Below the pieces are notes generated by a model. It was given only the letters and a program-made list of their open reading frames with translations. It was not told where the DNA came from and did not search any database. Source: Flavobacteriales bacterium UBA6051 (lineage in GTDB: Bacteria; Bacteroidota; Bacteroidia; Flavobacteriales_D; Crocinitomicaceae). Taken from it: a DNA stretch of 64,000 nucleotides. This document shows positions 30,037-38,691 of the stretch, piece after piece. The stretch is from assembly GCA_002427735.1 (NCBI GenBank), contig DIYP01000007.1, positions 403,397 through 467,396 on the forward strand, read 5' to 3'. Every line of letters begins with the position of its first letter. Position 1 is the first letter of the stretch. Position numbers and translations under genes: made by a program.

Positions 30037-30186
30037 TTATTCAGAAATATCAGGTAGTTCAGCTGGAGCGTTGATTACTGGAGCGTCCCCATATGCTTCA
30101 CAACGTCCATGTTGAGATGATCCACAAGAAGCTAGAACTACGATTAATACTAAGGCAAAAAACAGAGGTGCAATTAACTTTTTCAT
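30037..30186 (-). CDS. small lipoprotein, 49 aa
   Basis: The minus strand encodes MKKLIAPLFFALVLIVVLAS followed by C-G-S-S, a good lipoprotein signal with lipobox LASC at residues 18-21. The mature part is only 29 residues, with a second Cys (RCEAYGDAP) and a Pro/Ala/Glu-rich end (INAPAELPDISE). Many Bacteroidota have comparable tiny lipoproteins of unknown role. The start ATG at 30186 is the only one giving a leader, and the gene ends just before the terminator at 29993-30020. A 21-bp-period repeat lies about 150-200 bp upstream. Confidence 0.75.
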   Translation of the reverse strand: MKKLIAPLFFALVLIVVLASCGSSQHGRCEAYGDAPVINAPAELPDISE

Positions 30187-30330
30187 ACTCAAAGGGTTTT
30201 AGAGATTTATAGTTTGTTGTTCAATTAAATAACAGAATAAAAATCGGTTTAGTGCTGTGCACGCCTAATATTTTTTTATTTCTGTGCGTTCTTTAACAGA
30301 TAAACGTAGAATTGTATCAAATATTATCAA

Positions 30331-30385
30331 TATTCAGTAGGAACTATTAAGTATTCAATAAAACACTATAAATATTCGATAAAAC
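30331..30385. repeat. three 21-bp-period direct repeats (TATTC-based iterons)
   Basis: TATTCAGTAGGAAC (30331), TATTCAATAAAAC (30352) and TATTCGATAAAAC (30373) start exactly 21 bp apart, two helical turns. They lie in the gap between the 741-aa gene and the small lipoprotein gene (both minus strand), so upstream of the latter. They may be protein-binding sites on one DNA face. Confidence 0.55.
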
Positions 30386-30398
30386 TTTCTTTGCGCCA

Positions 30399-32624
30399 TT
30401 AAGGAAACACCGGTCCGGCCCCTGGTGAACAGGTCGTATTCTTGTAATTACCAATTGTTGGGCAGCTGCACTGAGGTTTACCACACGTAAATACGCTGGC
30501 TCCGATCTTAGCAGGATCACTCCCTAAATCTGCCACACTTATTGTAACACTGCCTTCCGTAGCATTATAGGCGGGCAACCCTTTTTCCAACTGAGACTTT
30601 ACGATATCGTCGGCCGAAATACTAAAGGTAGCTCCGGATCCGCTGCCCGCATTTAGCATAACAAAATAATGAGCGTTAGTAGATTGGTTCGGAGGTACAG
30701 TCCAGTTCACCTTAAGAGTCATACTGTCTTTGGCAGCATTGTATGCAAACGGAGTAACACTTATATTCTGAACTGGAAGTATCGGGGCAGGAGGCGCCAA
30801 TTTTGGGAACGGATCAGTACCAGATGCACAATCCCAATTCTTATATGTGGATAGCGTTGGATACCCACAAGAATCCTGTCCACAGCTGAATACTTCTACA
30901 CTTAATTTCTCCGGTGCGTACCCAAGATACTTCTGATGAATAGTGAGACTTCCAGAAGTGGCATTATAAGGCAAAAGGTTATCTAATTGCAGATATACGA
31001 TGGAATCTGCTGAAATACTAAACCCAGGACCATCCAACATCAAAAAGTACTTTGTATTTACCGACTGATGATTTGGAACGGTCCAATAAGCGGTAAGTGT
31101 ACAAACTGAGTCGACACAATTAAATTGATGTACAGAATCAATAGTTACAATCTGCACTAAATAGTTGGCATCAGGATTAGGAATTGCTACATCGCCAATC
31201 TGTCCAAGGTTTACAGTAATGGTATCCTTAATATTTGTGCTTGATATTGTTCCATCCTGTGCCAATTCGTCATCATACGCAAAGGCATAAATAACAGCTC
31301 CTGTAGAATGAATTCCCTGTGAGTATAGATCGTACCATGGACCTGTATTTTCAGCACTGTCGCTAAGAATTACTGGATTAATAGAATAATAATCGCCGCT
31401 TTGCTGTTTCTTTTTAAAATAAGCTTTACCAATGGTGTCACCATCAGCTGCTGGAAGTAATCCTACAGAAAAAGCAGATGTCAGCGCTTCCACAAGAATA
31501 CTCTTGACCTTTTTGTTCGGAGTATCGAATGGTTTAGCACCCGGACCAAAGAAATTGTTCGAATTAGCTGCACCCATATCTATTGAAACAGAAATAGGGC
31601 TAAGTGAATCAACATTATTTGGATTCTTTGGGTCATTAATGAAATTAAATTGTTGATTAGCATCAATTGTCCCGGTGAAATAATAAGCTCCTGTATCTTC
31701 CGCTGGCGTCTTGCCGTACTTATCAAAGATTTGATCCGATTTAACGTCTAAAGCAGAACAATCAATTGTTATAGTATTGTTCTGGTAGTATTTGATGAGT
31801 GAATCGATATAATTATAACCTAATACATTGGACTTAAGATAGCTGGTATCAAAGTGCGGAGCGAGCGTCGGTGATGCAATTCGAAGAACTGTTCCCGTTT
31901 CAGAATCTTTGATTATCAAATCACTCCATTCTTTACCGTCTGTCTTATCGTTGCTTGTGATCGTCTTAATGATCGTATCTAACATTTCTGGTCTTTCCAT
32001 ATTGGTTGGAGCACCCGAAGTCTTTATACTGGATTCAAGTCGAATGGGTAATCCAAAGAAATCAACGGAGGTAGGATTAATATAGAAGGTGCCATGAGGA
32101 GCCCCCTTACTTATAGAATCAAAAGTGAACTCAAACTTATCGGCGATAATATCATAACTAGGGTCAACTGGGGAATTGTAATTCGGTGGAACAAAGGTGT
32201 ACAATCCTGACTTACTTTTATTTATCCCAATTCCTAATGGATAGTTGACAGAAATCATTGCACGCCCACTTTGCAGGTATGGAATCATAAACGTGACCAT
32301 ATCAGTCGAGTCATTATAACCTTTCAATGTGTCAATTCGAAATGTAAAATCCGAAGCATCATTTGTTCCATTTAGTTCAACCAGTCTTCCCACGTATCCA
32401 TCTAACCCTTTGTTATAGTCGAACTTCAAACCACCGACATGCGCTGCAGAATCCCGGTTTTTCGCCATGAAAATGATGTAAACATGATCTACGTTTTCAC
32501 TATTAATCAGGTCATTGTGAATTCGAAGTGGATAATACTTATTCGTATCAAGAGTTTGTGCATTTGTGAATGATACCAACGTTATGCTAAATAGCAATAA
32601 CAGAGCTCTAATAGTAGCCTTCAT
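30399..32624 (-). CDS. large secreted protein with tandem C-terminal repeat domains
   Basis: 741 aa with signal peptide (MKATIRALLLLFSITLVSF, cleavage near TNAQ). The body is beta-rich and Asp/Thr/Asn-rich with no enzyme motif. The C-terminal 250 residues hold two copies of a ~110-residue unit. Shared features are Y.L.LD/NW.VP.NQS.NA/TKYF.ML, FSISAD.IV..QL and NAT.GS, ending in a paired-Cys segment (VEVFSCGQDSCGYPT / ASVFTCGKPQCSCPT). No T9SS sorting domain at the end (stops at SPGAGPVFP), unlike its neighbours. Confidence 0.75.
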   Translation of the reverse strand: MKATIRALLLLFSITLVSFTNAQTLDTNKYYPLRIHNDLINSENVDHVYIIFMAKNRDSAAHVGGLKFDYNKGLDGYVGRLVELNGTNDASDFTFRIDTLKGYNDSTDMVTFMIPYLQSGRAMISVNYPLGIGINKSKSGLYTFVPPNYNSPVDPSYDIIADKFEFTFDSISKGAPHGTFYINPTSVDFFGLPIRLESSIKTSGAPTNMERPEMLDTIIKTITSNDKTDGKEWSDLIIKDSETGTVLRIASPTLAPHFDTSYLKSNVLGYNYIDSLIKYYQNNTITIDCSALDVKSDQIFDKYGKTPAEDTGAYYFTGTIDANQQFNFINDPKNPNNVDSLSPISVSIDMGAANSNNFFGPGAKPFDTPNKKVKSILVEALTSAFSVGLLPAADGDTIGKAYFKKKQQSGDYYSINPVILSDSAENTGPWYDLYSQGIHSTGAVIYAFAYDDELAQDGTISSTNIKDTITVNLGQIGDVAIPNPDANYLVQIVTIDSVHQFNCVDSVCTLTAYWTVPNHQSVNTKYFLMLDGPGFSISADSIVYLQLDNLLPYNATSGSLTIHQKYLGYAPEKLSVEVFSCGQDSCGYPTLSTYKNWDCASGTDPFPKLAPPAPILPVQNISVTPFAYNAAKDSMTLKVNWTVPPNQSTNAHYFVMLNAGSGSGATFSISADDIVKSQLEKGLPAYNATEGSVTISVADLGSDPAKIGASVFTCGKPQCSCPTIGNYKNTTCSPGAGPVFP

Positions 32625-32663
32625 ATTTGATCAGTTTACATCAGTTAATAGTTGTACTGAATG

Positions 32664-32685
32664 TAGGTATTTGTAAAAATACCTA
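32664..32685. other. 9-bp perfect hairpin in the leader of the 741-aa gene
   Basis: TAGGTATTT / AAATACCTA with a 4-nt loop, 40 nt upstream of the ATG at 32624 (minus strand). No T-run. Possible leader structure or operator. Confidence 0.4.
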
Positions 32686-32834
32686 AGCTGAAAACCACCG
32701 TTATGGTTACTGACTCAGATAGTATGAAGTAAAAATCAATTACCTGTTAAACAGCAGGTTAAGAGATGTTAAATGACTTTAGAGACTTTTGAAAGAATCT
32801 TAAAATCAGGTATTTATTGCAACTAGTACAGGGC

Positions 32835-33935
32835 TTATTGCTTTAAGACCTTATACATATGGCGTTCATCATCGATGCGAATTTCGAGGAAATAGGTCCC
32901 AGGAATCGTTCCTAGATTAAAGGTTGTTTTAAGATCGTTGATCTCTTTTTGTTCTATAAGGCGACCATCGGGTTGAAAAACTGAAATTGCAACATCTGAA
33001 GCAAACGGAAGTTCTACGGTTAAAGCACTCGAAGTTGGATTTGGGTACAATTGAACCCTGCTGAAATAATCCTTCCCATCAAGCCCCAACTGGACGCCTG
33101 CAATCATTCTAAGTTTTCCAGAACCGTATTGCGAGACGTACATGGTATCTCCAGCAGCGTTTCCAATGATTCCATTTGGTTGCGAAAATGTTGCTGAAAC
33201 AAGCGGTCCATCATCGGACCCGTTCGAACTACCGGCATATAAAATTGTACTATCCAGTTCTGAAACAACGATTTCATAAATTTTATTGTCTTGCCAGCTT
33301 GTACCATATAGTTTACCACCAACATTGGCCAAGAAACCAAGTCTACCTGCCGTAGGTCCGGGCACTGTAGCAACGTAAATCAATGTATCCGACTCGACGC
33401 GATAAACCTCACGGTTTGTAAAGTTCCCTACATAAAGGTCGTTATCAACATAAGCTAACCCGACAGGACCAAGTAGAGGACTTCCTGCATGAAAAGGAAC
33501 AATAGTTCCATCTGGAGCTAGCTTTTTCAACTCGTGTTGTGATGAGTACACGGTAAAAATCATTGTGTCGCTTGCTAGATCCTTTATAATTCCTGAAGGA
33601 AAATCAGTTGGGTAGGAGGCAATGGTATTTCCCTGATTATCTAATTTGTAAATAAGACTTCCTTGATTATCGCACATGAACATATCCCCGTTGGAGTCGA
33701 ATGCCATTCCATTTGGAGTGTTGAATCCAGAAGCAAACGTCGACACCGTGCCATCTGGTGTTCGTTTGTAAACGGCATCTCCACCATAATCGGCACAATA
33801 GAGGTTTCCGCTATCGTCAAAGATGAGTGCATCTCTGAACATGGTGCTTGCATTGTCAACAATCGTCGTCACACTTTGTCCAAAGGCGGTCAATGTGTAC
33901 ATTAGAATACTGATGAATAAGACTTGTTTTATCAT
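32835..33935 (-). CDS. secreted NHL/SMP-30-like beta-propeller with T9SS sorting domain
   Basis: 366 aa. Signal peptide ending TAFGQ, then six-bladed-propeller repeats (DALIFDDSGNLYCADYGGDAVYK, PNGMAFDSNGDMFMCDN, PVGLAYVDNDLYVGNF, QPNGIIGNAAGDTMYVSQYG). A type A T9SS domain from about 293 (VQLYPNPTSSALTVELP ... MYKVLKQ) ends the protein. Exported surface or released protein; ligand unknown. Confidence 0.9.
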   Translation of the reverse strand: MIKQVLFISILMYTLTAFGQSVTTIVDNASTMFRDALIFDDSGNLYCADYGGDAVYKRTPDGTVSTFASGFNTPNGMAFDSNGDMFMCDNQGSLIYKLDNQGNTIASYPTDFPSGIIKDLASDTMIFTVYSSQHELKKLAPDGTIVPFHAGSPLLGPVGLAYVDNDLYVGNFTNREVYRVESDTLIYVATVPGPTAGRLGFLANVGGKLYGTSWQDNKIYEIVVSELDSTILYAGSSNGSDDGPLVSATFSQPNGIIGNAAGDTMYVSQYGSGKLRMIAGVQLGLDGKDYFSRVQLYPNPTSSALTVELPFASDVAISVFQPDGRLIEQKEINDLKTTFNLGTIPGTYFLEIRIDDERHMYKVLKQ

Positions 33936-34099
33936 TGATCGTGGTTTTAGTGAGTTCCAAATTAGATAAGTCTTACCTATGTTATGGCGCAGTCAATGCC
34001 AAAATACAAGCAAACTATACGTGTCTATTTCACTTTGCGTATTTTCTACTTTGAAAGCAAGCAGATACATCCTATTTTTACCATAATACCACATTAAAC

Positions 34100-35728
34100 A
34101 TGCGCTATTCGGCATTTCTTGTATTTACTTTTTTGTATTCCATTGCATTTGGACAAGAATATCCGGATAGTCTCTTGAAGCGCTCGCAAGAACTTCGTGC
34201 ATCAGAGCATTATTCGGATTTAGCAAAGAATGAATATCAACTAGGGAAATACTACTATAATGCCTATGAAGATTCCTTAAGTGTGATTCATTTCAAAAAG
34301 TCTGCTAGAGCAGCTGAGAAGATAAGTGATAAGCGAACGGAAGCTCTCGCAACTAATTTTATCGGGAGTGTCGTCAGTGATACTGGGAACCATGAAGATG
34401 CAATCAAATATTATAAAAAAGCTATTCAGTTAGCAGGAGAAAATGACACTTTAAAGGCTTCTTTCTTAAATAACTACGGCCTTGAATTAAAGGCAATTGG
34501 CGATTATCGATCTGCTGTTTCGGTTTTGTACGAGTCATTAGAACTTAAGGAAAAAATAGGGGCTTCAGAAAAATCAATTTCTTCTGGTTTACTTAATATA
34601 GGATTGGTATGGGATATTCTTGAAGATGCTGATAAGGCGATTGATTACTATAAGAAAAGCCTCCATATAAAGCGCAGGTTAAAGGATAGTCTGGGAATCT
34701 CACGTGTACTCTCTAATATCGCAGTAATTGCCAAAAATAGAGGAGAGTTGGAAAAAGCAGTCGCTCTCATTTATGAAAGCAATTCCTTCAATCAAGGGCA
34801 AGGCGATTACATGCAATACTATATCAACCATACTAATCTTGGCAATATATTCAAGAAAAAGGGGGAAGATGATTTGTTCGTAGCGCATTTTGACTCCGCT
34901 TACTTCTTTGCCAAAGAGCTTAATAATTCGGAGCTTTTAAGTGATATTCACCAGAATTTGGGCACTTATTTTTATGAGCAGCGCCAATTCGATTTGGCAG
35001 TTGAGCACCTTGAAAAGGCAGTAAAGTTGCCAGGAGATGATATTTCCATTGTGCTGTTATATGAGCTACATGGTCATCTATCTGAAGCGCATGCTGCATT
35101 AGGCAATCATAATAAAGCTTATGCACATTTAATTGAGAGTAATTATTTCAGAGATAGTATTTATTCAATTGAAAATCAAAAGGCTATACAAGAAGTAAGA
35201 GAGCTCTACGAAACAGAGAAAAAGGAAAAAGAACTTGCGCTAAAAGATGCTGCTTTGCAAAGTACAAAAGCAGAGGGTCGTCGAAAAACAATTATTATTT
35301 TGAGTTTGATAGCGAGTTTTTTAATCTTAGGATTGCTAGGCTTCATTATGTTTCGCAGCTATAAAGAAAGGCAGCGAAGAAAAATTGCTAGTATCGAACA
35401 AAAACTGGCTAAATCGCGCGAAGAAATTGAAGTGCTGCGTACGGGAATTCAAGCTCAATTAAATGAATCTCCAAATAAGCTAAATCTAAAGATAACGCAG
35501 GAAGATATTAATCAGTATTTGATTGACCCTTTGACAGATCGGGAATTAGATGTACTCAAACATATTGCGGAAGGAAAAACGAATAAGGAAATTGGCGAAG
35601 CCATCTTCGTTTCTCAAAACACAGTAAAGTATCATCTGAAGAATGTTTACCTTAAATTGGATGTGAAAAATCGCACGGAAGCGATCACCAAAGCTGATGC
35701 TCTTCAAGTCTGGAATAGAACATCATAA
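34100..35728 (+). CDS. TPR membrane protein with LuxR-type HTH (one-component regulator)
   Basis: 542 aa. Signal-like N-terminus, about seven TPRs (30-375), a TM helix (IIILSLIASFLILGLLGFIMF, near 395-417), a coiled coil, then a C-terminal LuxR/GerE HTH (about 472-535: LTDRELDVLKHIAEGKTNKEIGEAIFVSQNTVKYHLKN in part). The periplasmic TPR part probably senses a signal and the HTH acts in the cytoplasm; no kinase or receiver domain. A palindrome and a stand-alone LuxR HTH gene follow. Confidence 0.9.
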   Translation: MRYSAFLVFTFLYSIAFGQEYPDSLLKRSQELRASEHYSDLAKNEYQLGKYYYNAYEDSLSVIHFKKSARAAEKISDKRTEALATNFIGSVVSDTGNHEDAIKYYKKAIQLAGENDTLKASFLNNYGLELKAIGDYRSAVSVLYESLELKEKIGASEKSISSGLLNIGLVWDILEDADKAIDYYKKSLHIKRRLKDSLGISRVLSNIAVIAKNRGELEKAVALIYESNSFNQGQGDYMQYYINHTNLGNIFKKKGEDDLFVAHFDSAYFFAKELNNSELLSDIHQNLGTYFYEQRQFDLAVEHLEKAVKLPGDDISIVLLYELHGHLSEAHAALGNHNKAYAHLIESNYFRDSIYSIENQKAIQEVRELYETEKKEKELALKDAALQSTKAEGRRKTIIILSLIASFLILGLLGFIMFRSYKERQRRKIASIEQKLAKSREEIEVLRTGIQAQLNESPNKLNLKITQEDINQYLIDPLTDRELDVLKHIAEGKTNKEIGEAIFVSQNTVKYHLKNVYLKLDVKNRTEAITKADALQVWNRTS

Positions 35729-35759
35729 ATCACCACTTTTTTTCTTGATTTAGTTAAAA

Positions 35760-35775
35760 CTACCCGTATGGGTAG
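35760..35775. promoter_or_regulatory. palindrome CTACCC-gtat-GGGTAG
   Basis: Perfect 6-bp arms with a 4-nt spacer in the 100-bp gap between the TPR-LuxR gene and the stand-alone LuxR gene. No T-tract follows, so an operator for one of the two LuxR proteins is likelier than a terminator. Confidence 0.45.
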
Positions 35776-35828
35776 GTAATATCCATGGGCTTTCCCAGAG
35801 ATTTGCTGTATAGAAAACTCAACAAGTC

Positions 35829-36026
35829 ATGTCTATCACAAAAAGGGAAACTGAAGTCTTAACACTCATAGGTAAAGGGTTCTCAAACAAAGAAATTGGT
35901 CGCGCCTTGATCATCTCGGAGAACACGGTGAAATTTCATTTACAGAACATTTATGAAAAGTTAGGGGCGCAAAATAGAACGCAAGCCTTTGCATTATACA
36001 TGACTTCGAAAATGCAAAACAATTAA
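35829..36026 (+). CDS. stand-alone LuxR/GerE-type HTH protein
   Basis: 65 aa consisting only of a LuxR_C HTH: TKRETEVLTLIGKGFSNKEIGRALIISE and NTVKFHLQNIYEKLGAQNRTQAFALY. All core residues are present, so it is a complete GerE-like domain and not a visible fragment of a longer gene. It is close in motif to the HTH of the upstream TPR-LuxR protein. Could regulate the lipoprotein and T9SS cargo genes that follow. Confidence 0.85.
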   Translation: MSITKRETEVLTLIGKGFSNKEIGRALIISENTVKFHLQNIYEKLGAQNRTQAFALYMTSKMQNN

Positions 36027-36050
36027 CCACAAATAAGTAAAACAACAGTT

Positions 36051-36269
36051 ATGAAAAGAACAGGAATTTTGATGATTGGCTTTGTAGCTTTTATGCTAAC
36101 AGGGTGCTTTAAAAATCAGGAAAAAACATGTGAATGTACAACCACCTACAGTGACCCCTCTTACCAACCCATTGTGGAAACAGTAGAAACTTCTCAGGAC
36201 TGCGACTTTTATGATGACGCATACGTTTCTGGAGGATTGTCTGCTGTTAAGACATGTGTTCAACAATAA
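36051..36269 (+). CDS. small lipoprotein, 72 aa
   Basis: Lipobox MLTGC at residues 15-19. The mature part is rich in Cys (CECTTTYSDPSY, SQDCDFYDD, VKTCVQQ), suggesting one or two disulfides. No family recognised. 24 nt after the LuxR gene and 22 nt before the delta-60 repeat gene, so likely co-transcribed. Confidence 0.8.
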   Translation: MKRTGILMIGFVAFMLTGCFKNQEKTCECTTTYSDPSYQPIVETVETSQDCDFYDDAYVSGGLSAVKTCVQQ

Positions 36270-36291
36270 CTATTTACTCAAATCATTTATT

Positions 36292-37689
36292 ATGAAATCA
36301 ATTTTATTAGTTGTAGTCTTTTTCTTGTACAATGTCGCGTTTGCACAGAATGCGGGAGAACTAGATATGAGCTTTGATCCTGGGACAGGAACAAATACGT
36401 TAGTAGAAGCTATTGCTGTTCAAGATGATGGCAAAATTCTTATCGGCGGACCTTTTAGTGAGTACAATGGTACCACCATCAATGGGATTGCCCGCTTGAA
36501 TCCCGATGGCAGTCTAGATAACTCCTTTAATCCTGGAGATGGTATTGCAGGCATAGTAACAGGACAACAATACCACGTCTATGATATCGCTATTCAAGAT
36601 GATGGTAAGATCATTCTTGTCGGTGGTTTTTATTACTTTGACAATGTTGATCGAAAGCGAATTGTGCGCCTAAACACAGATGGGAGTATTGATTTGACGT
36701 TTGACCCTGGCGATGGAGCTGACGGAAATATTCGAACCATAGACTTACAGGATGATGGGAAAATGGTAATAGGAGGGAACCTCACGTATTACAACGGATT
36801 CCCGAACGCAGCGCCATTCATTGCTCGTATCAATAGCGACGGCACTCAGGATAACAGTTTTGACCCTGGAACGGGAGCAAATAGCGCTATTCAAGACCTC
36901 GCTATTCAGGATGATGGTAAAATTGTAATTGTAGGAGATTTCTCTGAATTCAATGGGACTCCATACGGTCGTGTTGCTCGCCTCAATAATGATGGAACTG
37001 TTGATGGAAGCTTTGACTCGGGAAGTGGAACGGGTGGTATATTTCCATCGGTTCGATCTGTCAATATACAAACCGATGGGAAAATTGTAATATCAGGCTA
37101 TTTTGGTTCCTATGATGGCAATAACATTGGTCAAATCGCCCGTATTGAAAGTGATGGAGCATTTGACGCCTCATTTGACCCGGGCACGCCTGCTGGAAAC
37201 GCCATCCATAAAGTCGAGATTCTCCCAAGTGACGATTTCATTGTCGTAGGAAGCTTTTATAGCTATGATGGCACTTCAAGAAACTCAATTGCACGCATTA
37301 ACTCTGACGGTTCTCTGGATACACAATTTGACCCTGGAAATGCATGCAATAATACGGGGGAAGCTCTGGCTGTTCAAAGCGATGGAAAAGTTTTGATCGG
37401 TGGTAATTTTACACAATATGATGGAACTGCCAGGAACTATATTGCCCGTGTTCATAATGAAGCGACATCAGGACTTCAAGATCTGCAATCATCGATCTTG
37501 GACGTTTACCCTAATCCATCCAACGGTATTTTTTATTTACCGGATGAGAATGAATACACTTTGCTTAACAATGCCGGAAAGACAATTCTAGAAGGTGAGG
37601 GGAGCTATCTGGATTTGAGAACAGTTAGTAGCGGCATTTACTTTTTGCAACTGCCCAACGGTCAAAAAATCAAACTTATAAAGCTTTAA
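36292..37689 (+). CDS. secreted delta-60 repeat protein with T9SS sorting domain
   Basis: 465 aa. Signal peptide MKSILLVVVFFLYNVAFAQ. Seven delta-60 repeats, each with (S/T)FDPG-type start, A(I/V)QDDGKI(L/V)IGG and IAR(L/I)N.DG.(L/I)D; these form a beta-propeller. Type A T9SS domain from about 425 (DVYPNPSNGIFYLPDE ... KIKLIKL). The longer frame from 36211 lacks a leader and overlaps the lipoprotein gene, so I start at 36292. Followed by a terminator. Confidence 0.9.
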   Translation: MKSILLVVVFFLYNVAFAQNAGELDMSFDPGTGTNTLVEAIAVQDDGKILIGGPFSEYNGTTINGIARLNPDGSLDNSFNPGDGIAGIVTGQQYHVYDIAIQDDGKIILVGGFYYFDNVDRKRIVRLNTDGSIDLTFDPGDGADGNIRTIDLQDDGKMVIGGNLTYYNGFPNAAPFIARINSDGTQDNSFDPGTGANSAIQDLAIQDDGKIVIVGDFSEFNGTPYGRVARLNNDGTVDGSFDSGSGTGGIFPSVRSVNIQTDGKIVISGYFGSYDGNNIGQIARIESDGAFDASFDPGTPAGNAIHKVEILPSDDFIVVGSFYSYDGTSRNSIARINSDGSLDTQFDPGNACNNTGEALAVQSDGKVLIGGNFTQYDGTARNYIARVHNEATSGLQDLQSSILDVYPNPSNGIFYLPDENEYTLLNNAGKTILEGEGSYLDLRTVSSGIYFLQLPNGQKIKLIKL

Positions 37690-37710
37690 CACATAGCCTA
37701 TATCTATGAT

Positions 37711-37738
37711 AAGGTGCGTCAATGGCGCACCTTTTTTG
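37711..37738 (+). terminator. Rho-independent terminator
   Basis: 8-bp perfect stem AAGGTGCG / CGCACCTT, 7-nt loop, T-run, 21 nt after the delta-60 gene. Confidence 0.85.
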
Positions 37739-37824
37739 TGTTTTATTGACCGTCCTTTGAACCAATTGAATTCATGGTTGTACCAAAGTATATTCCAACA
37801 AGAACAAAATAAAATTATGGAATT

Positions 37825-38691
37825 ATGCTAACCACCGAATCTATTCAACATAACCGTGAAAAAACGACCATGTTGAAAACACTTTTTAAAGACGCACGGC
37901 ACATGCAAATTTTGTATTTGTCTCTTTTTATAACCTATGGTGTTTTCAATCTCAGCTGGGAAATAACCATGACTAAAGTGGCAGTAGTCATAGGGGCTTC
38001 GTTGCTAACCCAATTGCTTTGGATCGGCGTTACCGGTGCCAAAATTAGCAGTCTAAAAAGTGCCCTTATCACCGCTTTAGGACTTTGCTTGCTACTACAA
38101 TCTCAGTCATTTCTAACACTCGGACTTGCCGGCTTTATGGCAATTTCAGCAAAATTCCTTTTGCGTGTTAGAGGAAAACACTTATTCAATCCGGCCAACT
38201 TTGGAATCATAGCATCTATAGTGCTTTTTCAAGATGCATGGATTTCACCAGGGCAGTGGGGAAGTGACACCTTATTCCTTCTCGGAATATCACTTATGGG
38301 CTGTATCATTTTACACAAAATAGGACGTTTGGAAACGACAATCGTTTTTCTTGGCGGGCTCTTCTTGATGGAATATGGTCGAACTGTGCTCTATCAAGGT
38401 TGGGGAATGGATGTGTTGATTCATAAATTCTCCAGTGGAACGCTCCTTTTATTTGCCTTTTTTATGATTACAGATCCCATGACCATTCCCAATTCAAAAA
38501 AGGCACGAATTGTATGGGCACTCGTTTTGGCTGGAGCTACATTTCTTCTCAGTACGACCATGCAAATTTACACCGCACCTATCTGGGTAATCTTCTTTAT
38601 CACGCCGATTACGGTATTACTGGACAAAGTATTGCCCGGAGTTAAATTCGAATGGAACACCAATCAACTATCAAAAACACAAACAAAATGA
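37825..38691 (+). CDS. RnfD/NqrB-like membrane protein without the rest of the complex
   Basis: 288 aa, about nine TM helices. Motifs of RnfABCDGE subunit D: HLFNPANFGIIAS and the FAFFMITDPMTIPNSKKARI segment. RnfD/NqrB carry FMN and help form the Na+/H+ path; I do not see the usual flavin-linked S-G-A-T motif clearly. No other rnf/nqr genes are nearby, so it probably works with the DUF2330 protein, whose ATG overlaps its stop by 4 nt. A second in-frame ATG at 37870 could be the start. Confidence 0.82.
   Translation: MLTTESIQHNREKTTMLKTLFKDARHMQILYLSLFITYGVFNLSWEITMTKVAVVIGASLLTQLLWIGVTGAKISSLKSALITALGLCLLLQSQSFLTLGLAGFMAISAKFLLRVRGKHLFNPANFGIIASIVLFQDAWISPGQWGSDTLFLLGISLMGCIILHKIGRLETTIVFLGGLFLMEYGRTVLYQGWGMDVLIHKFSSGTLLLFAFFMITDPMTIPNSKKARIVWALVLAGATFLLSTTMQIYTAPIWVIFFITPITVLLDKVLPGVKFEWNTNQLSKTQTK

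Noticed and set aside
32750..32770. ACCTG...CAGGT dyad near 32740-32765
   Set aside because: Only 5-bp arms in AT-rich DNA, no T-run; not distinguishable from chance.
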